From: Protoeuglena noctilucae
Taxonomy: Eukaryota; Chlorophyta; Pedinophyceae; Marsupiomonadales; Marsupiomonadaceae
Assembly (NCBI GenBank): GCA_958009085.1
Contig: OY253671.1
Span: 248,001 to 312,000, forward strand
Direction: 5' to 3'
Length of the DNA: 64,000 nucleotides
Shown here: in pieces, positions 35,341-47,681 of the stretch
Numbering within the stretch: the first letter of the stretch is position 1
Layout: the number at the start of each line of letters is the position of its first letter
Translations under genes and position numbers: made by a program
The notes under the pieces: generated by a model
Seen by the model: the letters and a program-made list of their open reading frames with translations, nothing else
Database searches by the model: none
What the model was told of the DNA's origin: nothing

Positions 35341-37287
35341 CTACGTGAAGCTTACTCGCACGCGCACGGGCCCAGGCAGGCCCTTGTCATTCACCAGGAC
35401 AATGCCTCCGTCCTCGCCCACAAACTCCGCCAGGGGCTTGCCGAGGTTCTCCTCATACATCGGCTGCAGCGCCCCCCTGTGTGTGGAACAGAGCAGGCTC
35501 CCTCGCCTCCAGCTTCTCGCCAGGGCCCAGGCCACCCGAGCCGCGCGATGCTCATCGTGCTGAGACCCGTCCCACGCCACATGCAATTATCATCCCTGCT
35601 TGCCTGAGGAAAATGTTCCGCGAGCCACACGACACGGAGGGCTCCGTGACTCCAATCGTGCGCAGACCCGGGAGCTGCACCAAGGCCTCCAGCGCCTCCC
35701 CCACCGTGGCGCCCCTGCAGAAGCAACATGAGATGCTCGCATCATCAGAGATGCGAGACATGAACGCGAAGGCAATCGCAGCATTCGCACACGCACCGAG
35801 CCAGACGGAGGGGCACGCCCGGGCTGCAGACGGGGCACATGGAGTCGCGCTCGTACTTGACGGTGTGCGTGTACACCCCGTCGTTGCCCGTGTACATCAT
35901 GTAGTTGTCCATACCCGTGCTGCGAAGCACGAAGTGCTGGACCCGATCGCGCACTTCCAGCAAAAGGTACACCTCTCAAGCCCCCGAGCCCCAACCCCTC
36001 TCTCTCGCCCCAAAGGCCCCACGCTTGCTCGCCTGAACATGGTAGCGGCCTTGAGGACCTCGAGGGCGCACTGGGCCGCGATGATGGCGTTCGTCGACGC
36101 AATGGCCGGGATGATGTTCTTCACCACGCCCTGCGTCAGCTGCAGGGTGACGCCCGAGATGCCGAAGAGCTCGGCCCGCGACCGTGCCTTCTCGTACACC
36201 CACATCATGTGCTCCGGGTTGTCGGAATCGAAATCCCCGTCCGCCTTCTGCCGTTCTTGCTCCCACAGCACCAGCTTGGCATACTCAATGCAGTGCGCCG
36301 GGGACCGAGGGGTCTCGGCAATGGTGCAGAGCGGGAAGCGGAGCTGCGGGAGTGGGAGAGGCCCGTCGAGGGCGTCAGGCGCGGGTACGAGCGCACGAGA
36401 TCAAATGCCTGCACGTCACCCCTTCCTGAGCGGCGCAGGGCAGGTCACCTGGGGCGGGAAGAGCCAGAGGGTGCACTCAAAGCATGGCGTGACCCCTGGG
36501 AGGAGCACGCGAGCGTGGCCCTTGAGCCCCTCGCTCCCTCCGTCGATGATGGGCTTGATGGACGTCGGCACAGCCTGGCCCTGCTCGTCGTACTGCACGC
36601 CACCGTACACGGGGGATACGTGAGGGCGATGCGAAGTTGGAAAGGTGCTGGGGCGCTGCGTGCCCCGCCGGATCCCTCAAATGTTCCCAAGGGTACCTCG
36701 AGGAAGCTGCAGATGACGGCGTTCATGTATCTCCGCGCCTCCAGCGAGTCGAGCCCCAAGGCGATGATGTGGAAGTCCTGGTACCACTCGTTCGGCTTGT
36801 CCTCAATTCTCCCCACGTGAGCATTGACCACGACGCCCTGAAAGGAGGCCGGCAAGCCCCGCATCAGCGGTCGCGGCGGCAGGCGCTGGCCAAGCTTTAC
36901 GCAGCGCAGTGCTCGCCTGGACCCTCTCCATGATCCGCTTGGCCGCCACGGTGGCTTTATGCTTGCCCACGTCCTCCTTGCGGAATAGGAACTGTCGATT
37001 GAGGTTGCTGATGTCGATCGTGTCCATGTCGATGATGTCGATGTTGCGAAAGCCGCTCAGGGCCAGGTCCTTCAGCAGCTCGCATCCCAGACCCCCCGCG
37101 CCCACGACCAGCAGCCGTATGTTCTCCTGTATGAACGGCAGGATCTCATCCGACGCCTCAAAGTCGGGACCTGCGGCGGCGGAGGAGCACGCATTGGAAC
37201 GCGCTCGGACGGACCCCGCGCCCCGCCGCGCGGGTCGAACGCAAGCGAGACGTTCCTGATGACATGACACGCAAACATGGAACCCAT
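35341..37287 (-). CDS. UBA3: NEDD8-activating enzyme E1 catalytic subunit
   Basis: Adenylates NEDD8/RUB and passes it to UBC12, switching on cullin-RING ligases; it works as a heterodimer with NAE1/AXR1. Exons on the minus strand: 37287-37215 (tentative), 37170-36917, 36837-36697, 36592-36449, 36343-36033, 35919-35797, 35714-35604, 35476-35341. Introns after exons 2, 5 and 7 have GC donors. The nucleotide site reads [36 protein letters not shown] is the E1 motif. The catalytic Cys lies in [15 protein letters not shown]. Zinc cysteines are in CFECTLW and CPVC. The C-terminal ubiquitin-fold domain ends GPVRVRVSF, as in animal UBA3. Exon 1 and its 44-nt intron are my least certain call: the intron is about half the usual size here, and human UBA3 has a longer N-terminus. 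Confidence 0.94.
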
Positions 37288-37898
37288 AGAGTCCTAGTTC
37301 AGCCCGCGCAGGTGCGCCGGCGCGACTCTGCGACACGTCGCAGCGTGGCCTCGGTGACGCTGCTCGCGCATGGCACCTGTGACGTTACCCGGACGCGAGA
37401 GCAAGACGTTCACATCGTACCACCGCTCGGAGCTGGCCATGGTCGCACCAGCGGGGTCCGAGGGCTAGGGTCTCAGCTCTTCTGAGAATCAAGCACGCCT
37501 TGGGAATGGAATGGATTGGAAGCGAGTGAATTGGATGCAAGACACTGCAAGGTTGCCCGCCGATTCCCGCAGCTCCTGCGCATTGCGCGGCGAAATAGCG
37601 GCGCGCCAAGGCACTTGCGTCTGACCATGCAGCAATTGCTTCATTGCACGCACCCGCTACCTATCACCTTGTCTTGAGAATGTCTTCCAGCAGTGCTCAG
37701 ACCTTTGACCACTGCGCGTGGCGGCGTGACGCGGGGTCGGCGCTGTCATGGGACTGCAGAGGACCTCGGGACTGACGCACTCACTTGGCCCCTCGCCGGG
37801 CCGCGGACATAGTGAGAGAGTGTTTGTGAGCCTGCTGCTTTCAGAAGTGCGTTTGGACGTCGAGCATCCTTTCGCGCGAGCCCCAGCACCCGACCCGC
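37288..37898. promoter_or_regulatory. Divergent promoter region, UBA3 / secreted protease
   Basis: About 610 bp between the tentative UBA3 start and the protease start on opposite strands. Part could hold an unrecognised UBA3 first exon. No other feature seen. Confidence 0.4.
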
Positions 37899-40582
37899 AT
37901 GCGGTCCCCCGCCTGCGCGCCCGGGTCGCAGTCGCCGCGGCTGGTCCTGTACGTTGGCGCATTGCTTTGTTTGCTGGGTCATGTGGTCGCTGCCGCGCAG
38001 GCCGACCCGGGCGGGGTGACCTTGCGGACCGTGAAACTGCCGCACCTTGCCGCATCGCTCTTGCACAGAGGTTTCCTCAACCCCGCGTCGAGCTCCGATG
38101 CGGATGGGACTCGGGGTCGGGGACTCGCGGCGAACGCAGGCCCGGGGCCCCGGACTGTGGGCTCGGCGGCGGCGCTGGACGGGGTGGCGACGTCATCGCT
38201 CGATGACCAGAGCGTCTTGCGAAACACCCCCAAGGGCCACGCTGATGTGGTCGGAGTCGCCGTCTCCGCCTCCGACTTCCCAGGGCTTGACCTGGTCAAG
38301 GTGACCGTCGACGTGGCTGCAGCCCCACACGCGCCCCGCACGTGGCCGCTGTGAAGCCATCAGGCTGATCCTAGCTCCCTAGCTCCGACCGCGGCGGTCG
38401 CAGGACGGGGGAAGGAGCCTCGCCGAGGACGGGTCCTTGCACATCCAGGCCTTGTTCGTCTCGCCCGGCTCCGCGTGGGTGACCCTGCTGATTGGCGACA
38501 TCAGCCTCCCAGACGGCGTCCAGCTGTACATCACGGCACCCGACGAGCAGGGAGGGGTCCCGAGTCCCTGCACCCCGGCCGCCAGCTGCCAAAGCGTGAC
38601 CTCCTCCACCCTGCGGGGCGCCTCGACCCTCTCCTCCATCCCCATCGCAGGAGGTGTGAGCCTCTTGAAGGTTGCCTTCGAGTCTTAACGCCGCCCGTCA
38701 CTGCGGAGACAGCATTCCGTCAGTCCATGCTCGCAGAGGAGGTCTTTGTGCAGCTGGTTATCCCTGGCAACGACCCCGCGCTCCTCGCCAAAACGCGCGT
38801 TTGGGTCGAGTCCGTCATCCAGGGCTTCAAGGGACTGGAGAAAGACGACCCGGTGCGTGTTGCAGCGATGCATGTTCGCAACTGTGTCCTCGTGCACCGG
38901 CCGTTGGCTCACACCTGAGTCGCCTGAGGCTCCTCATGTAACCCGAACCTTTGACGCAGGTGGCCACACCGCCAGGGCTGGAGCCGCCGCCGACCCCACC
39001 TCTGCCAGTGATCAAGAACTTCCAGAAGCCATGGTTCGCCGGCAAGTCTGGGCCCTGCAACGTCGACGTGCGGTGCACGCTCGGCATGCCCGAGGACGAC
39101 CTTCGCCACGGCATCGTCGAGATTCTGGCAGCCACGCCCTCGGCTGGCGCCGTCAAGTGCTCCGGGTCGCTTCTGGACAACGTCGGGCAGCGGCAGCTGG
39201 TGAGTGCGCGTGTGTGGCAGGGGCCGGCGGATGGCAGTGGTCGGGTGGCAAGTGCTGGGGTGGGCGGTGCTGCGGCGGGCGGTGCTGCGGCGAGGCTGCC
39301 ACCTGCGGGGTTGCAGGTACTGACGGCCTCGCATTGCCGCCAGGGGGCGAACGACGACGGCAGGTACTACTCTTTCCTGTTTAACTACGAGTACCCCTGC
39401 CTCGCCTCCGACTACCACGGCTACTCTGACTACGTCGACGGTGGCAACATCGTCTACTGGGACGAAGTCGTGGACATGATGGTGGTCGAGATCACCAAAC
39501 CCATCCCGATGAACTACCGGGCCTTCTTCCTGGTGCGCATCGTGCTGCCACGCTCGCGGCTCGCCCACTGCAGTGCAGGCGCTAGCAGCCAGGGCTCTTG
39601 CGCTGCTGAGCCAGGCGTCGGTTGTATGCCACCGCAGGGATGGGACGTGAGCGGCCAGGTCCCTGGACCAGTGCTCACTATGCACCACCCTCGCGGGGAT
39701 GTGAAGAAGATCAGGTGCTAGCCACTGGGATATCTGTCCCTGGCACGGCGGCATGGGGTTGCCTGGGTGCGTGGCACGCGACGCTGACATCGCTGCCCTC
39801 CCTGACCCTGCCGCAGTCACGACTACAACGCCCCGGGACATTCCTGTCCCTCCTGCGAGAGCGGGCTGTCTCCGGCCGACGCCACGTCCGTCAACGTGCG
39901 GTGGATCGTGGAGGCATGGAGCACCGGGACCACGGAGCCCGGCAGCAGTGGTGCCCCGCTATTCGACCAAAACACGGGTCTCGTCGTGGTGAGAACACGA
40001 GGTTTTCAAGTCTCTCAGGCGCACTCGCACGCAGCACGCTTTCATGCAACAAAGCTGCACCCACGCCACTGCCTCCTGAAAGCCCCCTGCAGCCCCTAGC
40101 ACCCCATGGCTCCATGGGAAAGCATTCAAATCGCCCACCCATGCCCCGCACATCCTCGTCGCTCTCAGGGAGCACTGAGTGGAGGGACAGCGGAGTGTCC
40201 CGCCGGGGATGGCTATGACGCTTTTGGCAAGCTCAGCAAAGCGTGGGAGAGGGGACTGTCCCAAGTGCTCATGGGCCCCACGCCGCAGCCCATTATCAAC
40301 GCCCAGGCGGCGTCCGTGACGGCTCAGGTGGCCTCTGCCAGCAACTTCACAGGCGAGGGCCCCAGCATGAGCAGACACGCACCCGCATGCCGCGATGGGG
40401 CACATATCGACGCGGGCCCTTTCCCTCGCCTCGCAGATGCAAGCGGCCAGCCGATACTCAAGATGGGCGGCACATGGGCGCCCGACAACGGCGTGTGGAC
40501 CTCCAGTACCTCGCCCCGTCGCGTGTCCGCTGCCGCCCTCGCCGTAGCCCTCGCGCTTTTCGCGACCGTGACCGTGATGTGA
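37899..40582 (+). CDS. Secreted S1-type serine protease, lysyl-endopeptidase-like, with hydrophobic C-terminal tail
   Basis: Extracellular or surface serine endopeptidase. Exons: 37899-38300, 38404-38653, 38737-38852, 38960-39199, 39317-39532, 39638-39714, 39817-39988, 40169-40352, 40437-40582; 600 residues. The last intron has a GC donor. A signal peptide occupies the first ~35 residues (LVLYVGALLCLLGHVVAA). A prodomain-like beta region follows. The protease domain opens with GPCNVDVRC and CSGSLLDN. His lies in LTASHC, Asp in WDEVVDMMVVEI, Ser in EPGSSGAPLFD, where the family usually has GSSGSPLFD. HHPRGDVKKI is another conserved block. The C-terminus after a Ser/Thr-rich stretch is a hydrophobic run (AAALAVALALFATVTVM) to the stop, which could be a GPI-attachment signal. 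The stop is 18 bp from that of the convergent NAA30. Confidence 0.85.
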
Positions 40583-40600
40583 ATGTGACCGGCTTGAGTG

Positions 40601-41485
40601 CTATGCGACCCGCATTTGCTCCACCCCGGCGACCACGGCAGCGGAGCCGTCCAACTCTGGGATGTCTGCTGGGGGCGGCAGGAGGAGCTTGAGGCGAAAC
40701 GCGTCCTGGTTGCTCATGTAGTAGCGATGGAGGCGCTTGTCCCGGATAAAACCCATCCGCTCGTACAGAGAGAGCGCCGCTCCGTTCGTCGTCTGCGCGC
40801 CGGGAGGTCAGAAAGGGTCGGTGCAGGTGTTCGGCGCTCCCAGGCCCGCGGTCGCGTCCCGGGCCGCGTACCTCCGCCTCAAGCACGACTTCATCCGCCC
40901 CGCGTCTCTGCATTTCCTCGATGGACATCCGGACGAGCTTGCTGCCCACGCCGAGCCCTCGGTAGGCATCCTCCACCACCAGCATCGCAATGTACCCGCG
41001 ATTGGAGCCGCTTTTGTGCTCCTCCTGCTTGCACACGACCGTCCCTGCACAACAACGACGCAGGTGGGATCTAACGAGGAGCGGCGCGGGAAACGGCGCA
41101 GGGCGGGGCCCGAAACACGTCGGCCTGCTCACCGAAGCAGTGCTCGCCGTCCATGGCCAGGAAGCACAGGTGGGGCCACTGATGGAGAAAGTAGCGGTAC
41201 GTGAATATGGAATACGGCTCGCTGAGCTCGTTGTCAATGAGGTGCATGACGATGGGCAAGTCACGCTCGTCCACGTAGCGCCTGGAGGGGCGGCAGCGGG
41301 CGATGGAGCTCGCGGCGCCCAAGAACAGCTCGTGTGGACAGCAATACACACGAGCGATGGGATGCTGCCCTGGCTAGAGCTCGCCTGTAGACGACATCAT
41401 CCGCAGCGATTGGCGGGCGCCTTGGCGCTGCTCCGTCCGCGCCCGGGCCAGATGTACTCGCTAAGCCCGAGTCGCGCCCGTCCAT
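40601..41485 (-). CDS. NAA30: N-alpha-acetyltransferase 30, NatC catalytic subunit
   Basis: GNAT enzyme that acetylates nascent N-termini beginning Met plus a hydrophobic residue, acting at the ribosome with NAA35 and NAA38. Exons on the minus strand: 41485-41385, 41281-41133, 41044-40872, 40792-40601; 204 residues. The first intron has a GC donor (from 41384). Family blocks: [40 protein letters not shown] and GVGSKLV (acetyl-CoA P-loop, R-G-x-G type), EVVLEAEV, and [20 protein letters not shown] followed by [14 protein letters not shown]. The short Asp/Gly-rich N-terminus before the fold is lineage specific. Confidence 0.96.
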
Positions 41486-42130
41486 CCTGCAGTCCACGGA
41501 TTTGGCTACTGGAGCTGCTATCCCTGCGCGTCCCCCTGCCCTGTGCACAGGCCGAAAATCCACTTCCGCGATGCAACGTACGATCGATGTCCTAAGTCGC
41601 GTTGTCGTGCGCAGCACTTCGGGACCTCTAAGTAAGACCAGGCACTTCAAGGCCCCGGCGCAGCGTAGGAAACGCACTCGAGCGCAGCGCACGAGGCTGA
41701 AGGAACAGAGGGCAACGAGATCACTGCACAAACAGTCGCAGAGCAGCGGTTAGCACCGCGCATGCTACGAATGGCAAATCCACATGCATCACATCACATG
41801 TCACCGAGGCCCCACCCCGCTGGTGGGAGCGCTTGACTATGCTACGACAATCGCAGGCTTGCTAGGTCGCTACGCAGCGGGCTCTTGTCCCAAATGAAGG
41901 CGCCCTCTGTGACGATCACAGAGCATATCATGCTGTGAGCATTGGTGTCCATGGCGCCGTCCTATGCCAGGTGACAATTCGCCCCTGCTGCCCGCCCTCG
42001 TTTACATGCTCAAGGCTTGACACCCAGCAGGGACGCCACGCCCTGCCCGACCAAGCGGGCCGACTGAGTCGCCCACGACACCCATCCACCGCCCCCAGCC
42101 GCTCCCTCAGTGCTCGACTTCCTGGTTGAC
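41486..42130. other. Intergenic region between NAA30 and the CEP164-like gene
   Basis: About 645 bp separating two minus-strand genes: the NAA30 start and the tentative end of the CEP164-like gene. It should carry the NAA30 promoter and the other gene's 3' UTR. No ORF, RNA gene or repeat recognised. Confidence 0.5.
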
Positions 42131-45100
42131 TCACGCGGGCTGCGCGGGCTGACCATCGCGCGCGTGCGGATGCCGCCTGCGTGGAGGGCGGACGGAACAG
42201 CGCGGCGTTCGCATGGCCGAGCACATGGGCCAGCCAGCCACGCCGCGTCGCCTCAGCCCCTCACTCGACAATCGCGAGGGTCCGCGGGTCCCCGTCTGGC
42301 GGCTCGTGACCGGCAGCCGCGTGATGGTGGGCCCGCCGGCTCCACCAGCGCTCGATTCCGACGCGGCCGTGGAACCCGTGGGCTCGAGGAGCAGCCCGCC
42401 GTCGTCAGCGTCAATCACGACATCTGCAGGGTCGCTGCCGCCCCGTGCCACCGCCTCCTCCCACCGCGCACCGAGCACGGTCCGGCCCGCCGCGGGCGAC
42501 GTGGGCTCGCCTCCGGCCCCGGGCGTCCCCGGCCTCGAGCCGATGAGGGTCGCCAGGCGCTCCTGGGGGGTCGGCACGTGGGTCACACGCCGGTGCGTCA
42601 CCCAGTCGAATTGGTACCGTGCTCCCGACTGCTCGTCCCGCAGCCACATGAGCGCCTGCGGGCGGAGGGACCGAGAGGCTCAACTATCTCAACTAGCTGC
42701 GCCGAGTGCGACGTCCACACCCACCCGTTCGCCCCCGACAGTCCCCCTTCAGGTCACCTTGCTTTCGTCTGCGGACATGAGCCCGCCGCAGCGAACGAGC
42801 GAGAACTCCCCTCGCTGCAAGCGGTCCCTCTCCACGTGGAGGAGCATCCGGAAGACGGAGTCGAGCGGGTGAGCACGCTGCGTGGCGCCTGCAGACACAC
42901 GGTGTCACAAGAGCCGGGTCACGGTCACACCTCACACCCGACGGCGCCCCACTTGCTACCGCACGTGTTCTACCCCGCCGCCACCCTCGCCTGACACCCT
43001 GTCCCGGTAGTAGGCGCCGTGGCCGTCCTGCAGCTCCTCCCACCCCTCGGGCAGCGGCGCCAGGACGGCCTGCCGGGCGATCCACATGAGCAGGGGCTCG
43101 TTGGACGGCTCCATGCCCAGATACGTCGCCATCATCGTGACTTCGTTGAACGTGACGTCTTCCTTAATCGCCTCCCTCATCATCCGCACCAGCGCACGGT
43201 AGTCTCGGTCCAAGGGGTGCGTGTAGCTCGCCTTCCCCGTGTCCGGGGCCACGTACACCACCTCCCCCCGGTGGTCCTGCACGAGCAAGCGGAAGGCCAC
43301 CCATCGCAGGTGCACGCCACACCCCAGCCCCCGCACCTTCCAAACCACCACCCCTCGCAGCCGCAACCCCGCACCTCAAAGACCTTCCAGCCATCGGGCA
43401 CGGGCGCACACAAAGCCTGCTCGGCGATCCACAGCAGCTCGGAGTCGTCTCCGGGGCGCATCCCCAGGAACTTAGCGTGCTCGGCAATCTCCTCCTCGGT
43501 CGGTGGCTCGATCTGCTCCAGGAGCTCCACGTCCGCGTCGGGGAGGCCCGTGCTGTCGCGGGTGCGCGAGCCCACGCTGCGTGCCTGGGACGAGGGCGGC
43601 CGCGCACCCAAGGCGCAGAGTCCGGGGGCGGGGGGCGCCGCGCGGGGCGGGCGGGCCCGGGGCTCCGGGGACGCCGCGGGCGGCGCGTCCGCCTCGGCAA
43701 GGTCGGACAGCGACGGCTCCCGCGACCCCTCGGCGCGGCTGCGCTCGATGTCCTCGCGCGTGACCACCAGCTGCGGCGCCGGGCCCCTGCCGTCAGGCGC
43801 CTGTGCCGGGTCCAGATCGGCAGCCAGGTCGGCGAACGCCAGCGTCCGGGGCGCGGCGTCCATCGTTCGCTGCACCGTGTCTGCAGGGGCAGGGCCACCG
43901 TGGGTGCGGTTCGGGATGAGGCACTGAGTGTGTCGAGACGGTTCGCGCGTCCCGTCAAGCGCGCTGCGGGCGAGCGAGGTGCGGCGGAGGACTCACCGGG
44001 TGCCACGGGCGTGAGGCCGGGGATGGTGCTGGAGGGGGTGGCTGAGGGCGTCGTTGGGGGAGGGGTGGGGACGTCCTCGGCACGCTTGCGGCGGGGCGGC
44101 GGCGGGGGTGGCGGGGGGCTGTGGGCCGCCGGGGGGTCCGCGCCGGGGTGTGCGCTCTGCCGTGGCCCCAGCACGGCGGCCTTGGACAGCGAGGCAGTCG
44201 CCGATGACTTGCGGGGCGGGGGCGGCGGTGGCGGCGGTGGGGGCGGGGGTGGTGCGCCCGCCCTCCGAGGCGCGGGTGCCTGGTAGATCTCGTCTCGTGA
44301 CACCGACACCACCTTGGGCAGCGCGCCCGCCCCTGGCCCTGCGGCCCTCCCGCCGGGCCCCTCCGGCCCACCCAGCTCCTCCTCCAACATCTCCGCCCAC
44401 GACTTGTCCGTCTCATTCATGCTCTTGAGCGCGAGCCACGTCGGGGACTCGTCCCCCGGGCCGCCCGCCCGCGCGTGCCCGCCGATGTCCAGGCTCGACA
44501 TGCTGGGCTCGCGCGCGCGGCCTCCCTCCGGCGCCGCGTCCTCCTCCGGGGCCGCGTGATCTCCTGATCCGGGCCCACCGGTATTTTCCGCGTGGTCCGG
44601 GGCCGGCGCTGCGCTCTCCGCGTCGTGCGGTGCGTCTTCGCCATCCTCGTCGGGCCCCGACGTCTCCTGGGTGCTCTCCCCGTCCTCCTGGCCCGGCGCA
44701 GTGCCCCCGACTTCCATCAGGTCGGAGCTCTGGAAGACCGGGTTCTTCACCATTGCCGGGGCCGCCCCGGCGAAAGATGCTCCGTCGTCCCCGGAGGGGC
44801 TGGCCCGGCCGCTGGCGTCCGGGCTGCTCGCGTCCTGCACGCCCGCCGGAGCCCTCCTCGCACTTTCGGAAGCTATCGATCCCGTGCTCTCATTCCCACT
44901 CGCCGCCGGGTCCTGCGCGCACGCGAGAGAGGGCACCCGGATGCTCAAACAAGTCCTGCGGCCCGGGACGCACAGGCGTGGTCTCGGCGAACACGGCAGG
45001 TGACGCGGGAGTAACGAGAGTCACACACGCGTGTTCAGGGGCCGCCGAGGGGGCGGCAACGTCGCGCACGGACGAACCTCTGCCAGCGGCCCACGAACTT

Positions 45101-45360
45101 GCTTCTTCTTGGCCTTCCTCCTCAGAGACTTCCTCTGCGATTTGGACATCCTCTCCCCTCCCTCCCCCGACGCCGTGAGTCGCACCTGCGCGCACCATCG
45201 CCGGCGGATCAGGCCCTACGGTCCAGTCCAGCATGCCAAGCGCCGACCCGGGCCCCGCCGGTGCGCATCGCACCTGCAAGATGTCTTCATGCGACCCTTT
45301 CGCGTCCAGGGTCACCCTAGACACCGCGGCGTCGGTCGGCGGGGGCGCGATGGGCTCCAT
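42131..45360 (-). CDS. CEP164-like basal-body protein with WW-type domains and poly-proline tract
   Basis: Likely distal-appendage/basal-body protein. CEP164 uses an N-terminal helical-WW module to dock basal bodies and recruit TTBK2. Exons on the minus strand: 45360-45274, 45185-45099, 44912-43997, 43880-43375, 43276-42991, 42888-42758, 42655-42131; 845 residues. The fifth intron has a GC donor. Two tandem modules show the CEP164 pattern: EEIAEHAKFLGMRP, LLWIAEQALCAPVPDGWKVF and GKASYTHPLD, then TMMATYLGMEPSNEP, MWIARQAVLAPLPEGWEEL and RAHPLDSVFR. In each, the second WW Trp is replaced (Tyr or Arg before HPLD). Exon 3 is acidic and holds a run of 13 prolines near residue 280 and another of 8. 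No long coiled coil, unlike vertebrate CEP164, so orthology is uncertain. The 3' end of the last exon may overrun the real stop, as the final ~40 residues look shadow-like. Confidence 0.7.
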
Positions 45361-45825
45361 GGGCGTTCACGTCGGCGTGCCCTCACCGGCCCACCCCGCC
45401 TTCTGGTCCGCCGGCAGACGAGGACCACGGATATGTCAAGCTAGCACAATCGAGGTCACGGCGACGCGGCTCTCGGGCTCGCGGGAGCCGGTCAACTGAA
45501 GTTATATTTCTCTCAACTGCCGCGATCTGCCAGAGCTCTGGCGTGCGTTGCGCATGGCACGTGCATCGCACCGTGCGCCGCGATAGATCAGGAGGAAAGC
45601 AAATGGCCGGCTGCGCCAGTTCCTTTCGCTGCACGCACTGCTGGATGCTGGGCCCTTTATTGGGTCATACAGCACACGACGTGTTCGAGTAAAGCCCATC
45701 CGCGTCAATTATCGAGAGTAGGGTCCTTTCAGTCACCACGGCTGTGGACTCGTGCCGCAGCTTGGCCGTCTGCATGTGTTGCATGCTGCTGCCGCACACT
45801 AGGCAGCGATCATCCGGGTCAGTTC
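45361..45825. promoter_or_regulatory. Intergenic region upstream of the CEP164-like gene
   Basis: About 465 bp between the stop of the Rossmann-fold gene and the start of the CEP164-like gene, both on the minus strand. Presumed promoter; no motif recognised. Confidence 0.35.
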
Positions 45826-47681
45826 TCAATTCTTCGCCGCCGCCTCCTTGTGGGACTTGACGGGCGCCTGCCCGTGCCGGAGGCCCAGGCTGCCCAGGCC
45901 CTCCGGGTCTCGGTTGTACGCGTCGTCGCCCCCCGCATCCATGAACGACGCAAAGGAGGCGTACTTGGGCGCCCATCCGAGCTGCTCGCGCGTGGCACCT
46001 GCCAGGGCACGAAGCGCGTCAGGGAGCGTCGGGCGCTGGCCTCTCACAGGCGGCCACGTGCCAGCGAGCCACGCGCCACGTGTTAGGGCGGGCGACTCAC
46101 GGTTGCTCACACGCTTGCCCCTCTGCGGCTCGTCGGCCTCCGTGAACGTGACCTGGCCCTGGAACTTGCCGGAACGCAGCGTCGCATCCATCATGTCACG
46201 GAACGTCACCGGCACCCCGTCCGCACCCAAGAAGAGCTTCCCACGGTAGCCCTGCAGTCGAGGGGTGAGGGGTGACCAGCTGCACTCGAGCGGCACCCCA
46301 CGCGCTTAGTCTGGACGCCGCGACGAAAGCATGCAGGCGGCGGGCGCACCTTGCCGCCGGACCCGTCCCCAGCCAGGGCCGCGACGGCCATGGACGCCGC
46401 GTCCTCGTAATGCAAGAGGTTGACCAGGTACGATCCCGGGCGGGCGACCGTCCCCTGCCTCAGGAAGAACGTGTGCGCGCCCCGGTTGCAGTGGTAGAGC
46501 CCCACGTACCGAACCACGTTGCCGCTGGCACTGCGCAGCACGTAGCATGCCTTGCGTGAGGCGACCTTAGCTTGGAAACACGACGGAGGTCAACACGGAG
46601 ACATATAAGCAGCCATGCACGCATATATACATGCATATCTACGGTCCTTGCCTGAACACGGCGTCCTCCAGGTCGAGGAGACGGTCGCTCCGCTCGCCTG
46701 CACCCCTGGCGACCACGGGGGAGGTCTCGTCGACGTCCCCGCCGTTGTCCTCCACGTAGACCCCTCCAGACGCCGTGTACACTGCGGGACGCGTGGAGTG
46801 ATGGGATGACACAGGATGACGGCCTGTATGGGCGGCGTGGGACGGGGCGTACTGCAGCAGCACTTGCCGAAAGAGCCCCTCCCATCCCACAGCTGCAGCG
46901 CCGCCTTGATATCCTCCAGCGGATTCTCTGCAGGCGCAAGAGAGGGCCATATGCACGATACGTTCGTGGGTGCTGTCACTGTGTGAACAGCTCTGAAGCT
47001 TGCAAAGCAAAGATCGAACGGCGCGTTTCCAAGCAACTCATGGGCTCACCGGCTCCCGACGCGGGCGCCGAGTACAGGACGAAGGGATAGCGCTCACTGC
47101 CTGCCTGGGATCGGGTGCGGGGCTCCAGCCCCAGAGACCTGCATACCAAGTGCCCGACTTGCATATTATGCTATGGTACGTAGGAAACAACTCATACAAG
47201 TTACAGTTGCGCACTTGGCTTGCCTCAGCACCGGGTGGTTGTTCTCTGTGACGGTCTGGCCCACCACGGTCGCCCCGGGGTGGCGCTGCTTCCTGCGAGT
47301 GCACTGGGGGCACACAGGTCGGCGCGGATCCCCCTCAGATGCGGGCGTATGACAATGTTCGAATCTGCTGCGAGGACCCATGAAAAGCGCAGCTGATGAT
47401 GGGATTCAGTCCCCTCACCACAGCTGCCCCGCGAGGGCCCCGAGGACGCCGGGGCCCACGATGAGCAGGTCCGAGTCACCGATCGCGCTCTTCATTGTCG
47501 TCAGATGGCGGAGGGACGAGGGCAGCGGGGATCGCGCTCCGCGGAGAGGCCGGAATTGCCCGATCGCCCTGCTCCTGCTCAGCTCGACGCTGCGGCACCC
47601 GGTGCGAGCAGCGGCCCTGCCTAGCCGGCACTGGCGCTGGGAAAGGCTAGTCTGGATCGCGCACCCAGCAGACACCGCCAT
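45826..47681 (-). CDS. Plastid NAD(P)-binding Rossmann-fold protein (epimerase/atypical SDR type)
   Basis: Resembles plant chloroplast proteins annotated as NAD-dependent epimerase/dehydratase family (At1g19690 type); the reaction is unknown. Exons on the minus strand: 47681-47419, 47292-47224, 47138-47050, 46927-46868, 46781-46652, 46530-46350, 46251-46101, 45998-45826; 371 residues. Introns 2, 4 and 5 have GC donors, the fourth intron being the full GCAAGT. The first ~60 residues are basic and Ser/Ala-rich without acids (MAVSAGC start), a transit peptide. The cofactor loop follows: LLIVGPGVLGALAGQLW. Other blocks: GATVVGQTVTENNHP, GSFVYTASGGVYVED, DETSPVV, VVRYVGLYHCNRGAHTFFLR, LVNLLHYEDAASMAV and EQLGWAPKYASFASF. 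The canonical SDR YxxxK is not evident, as in the plant relatives. Confidence 0.84.
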
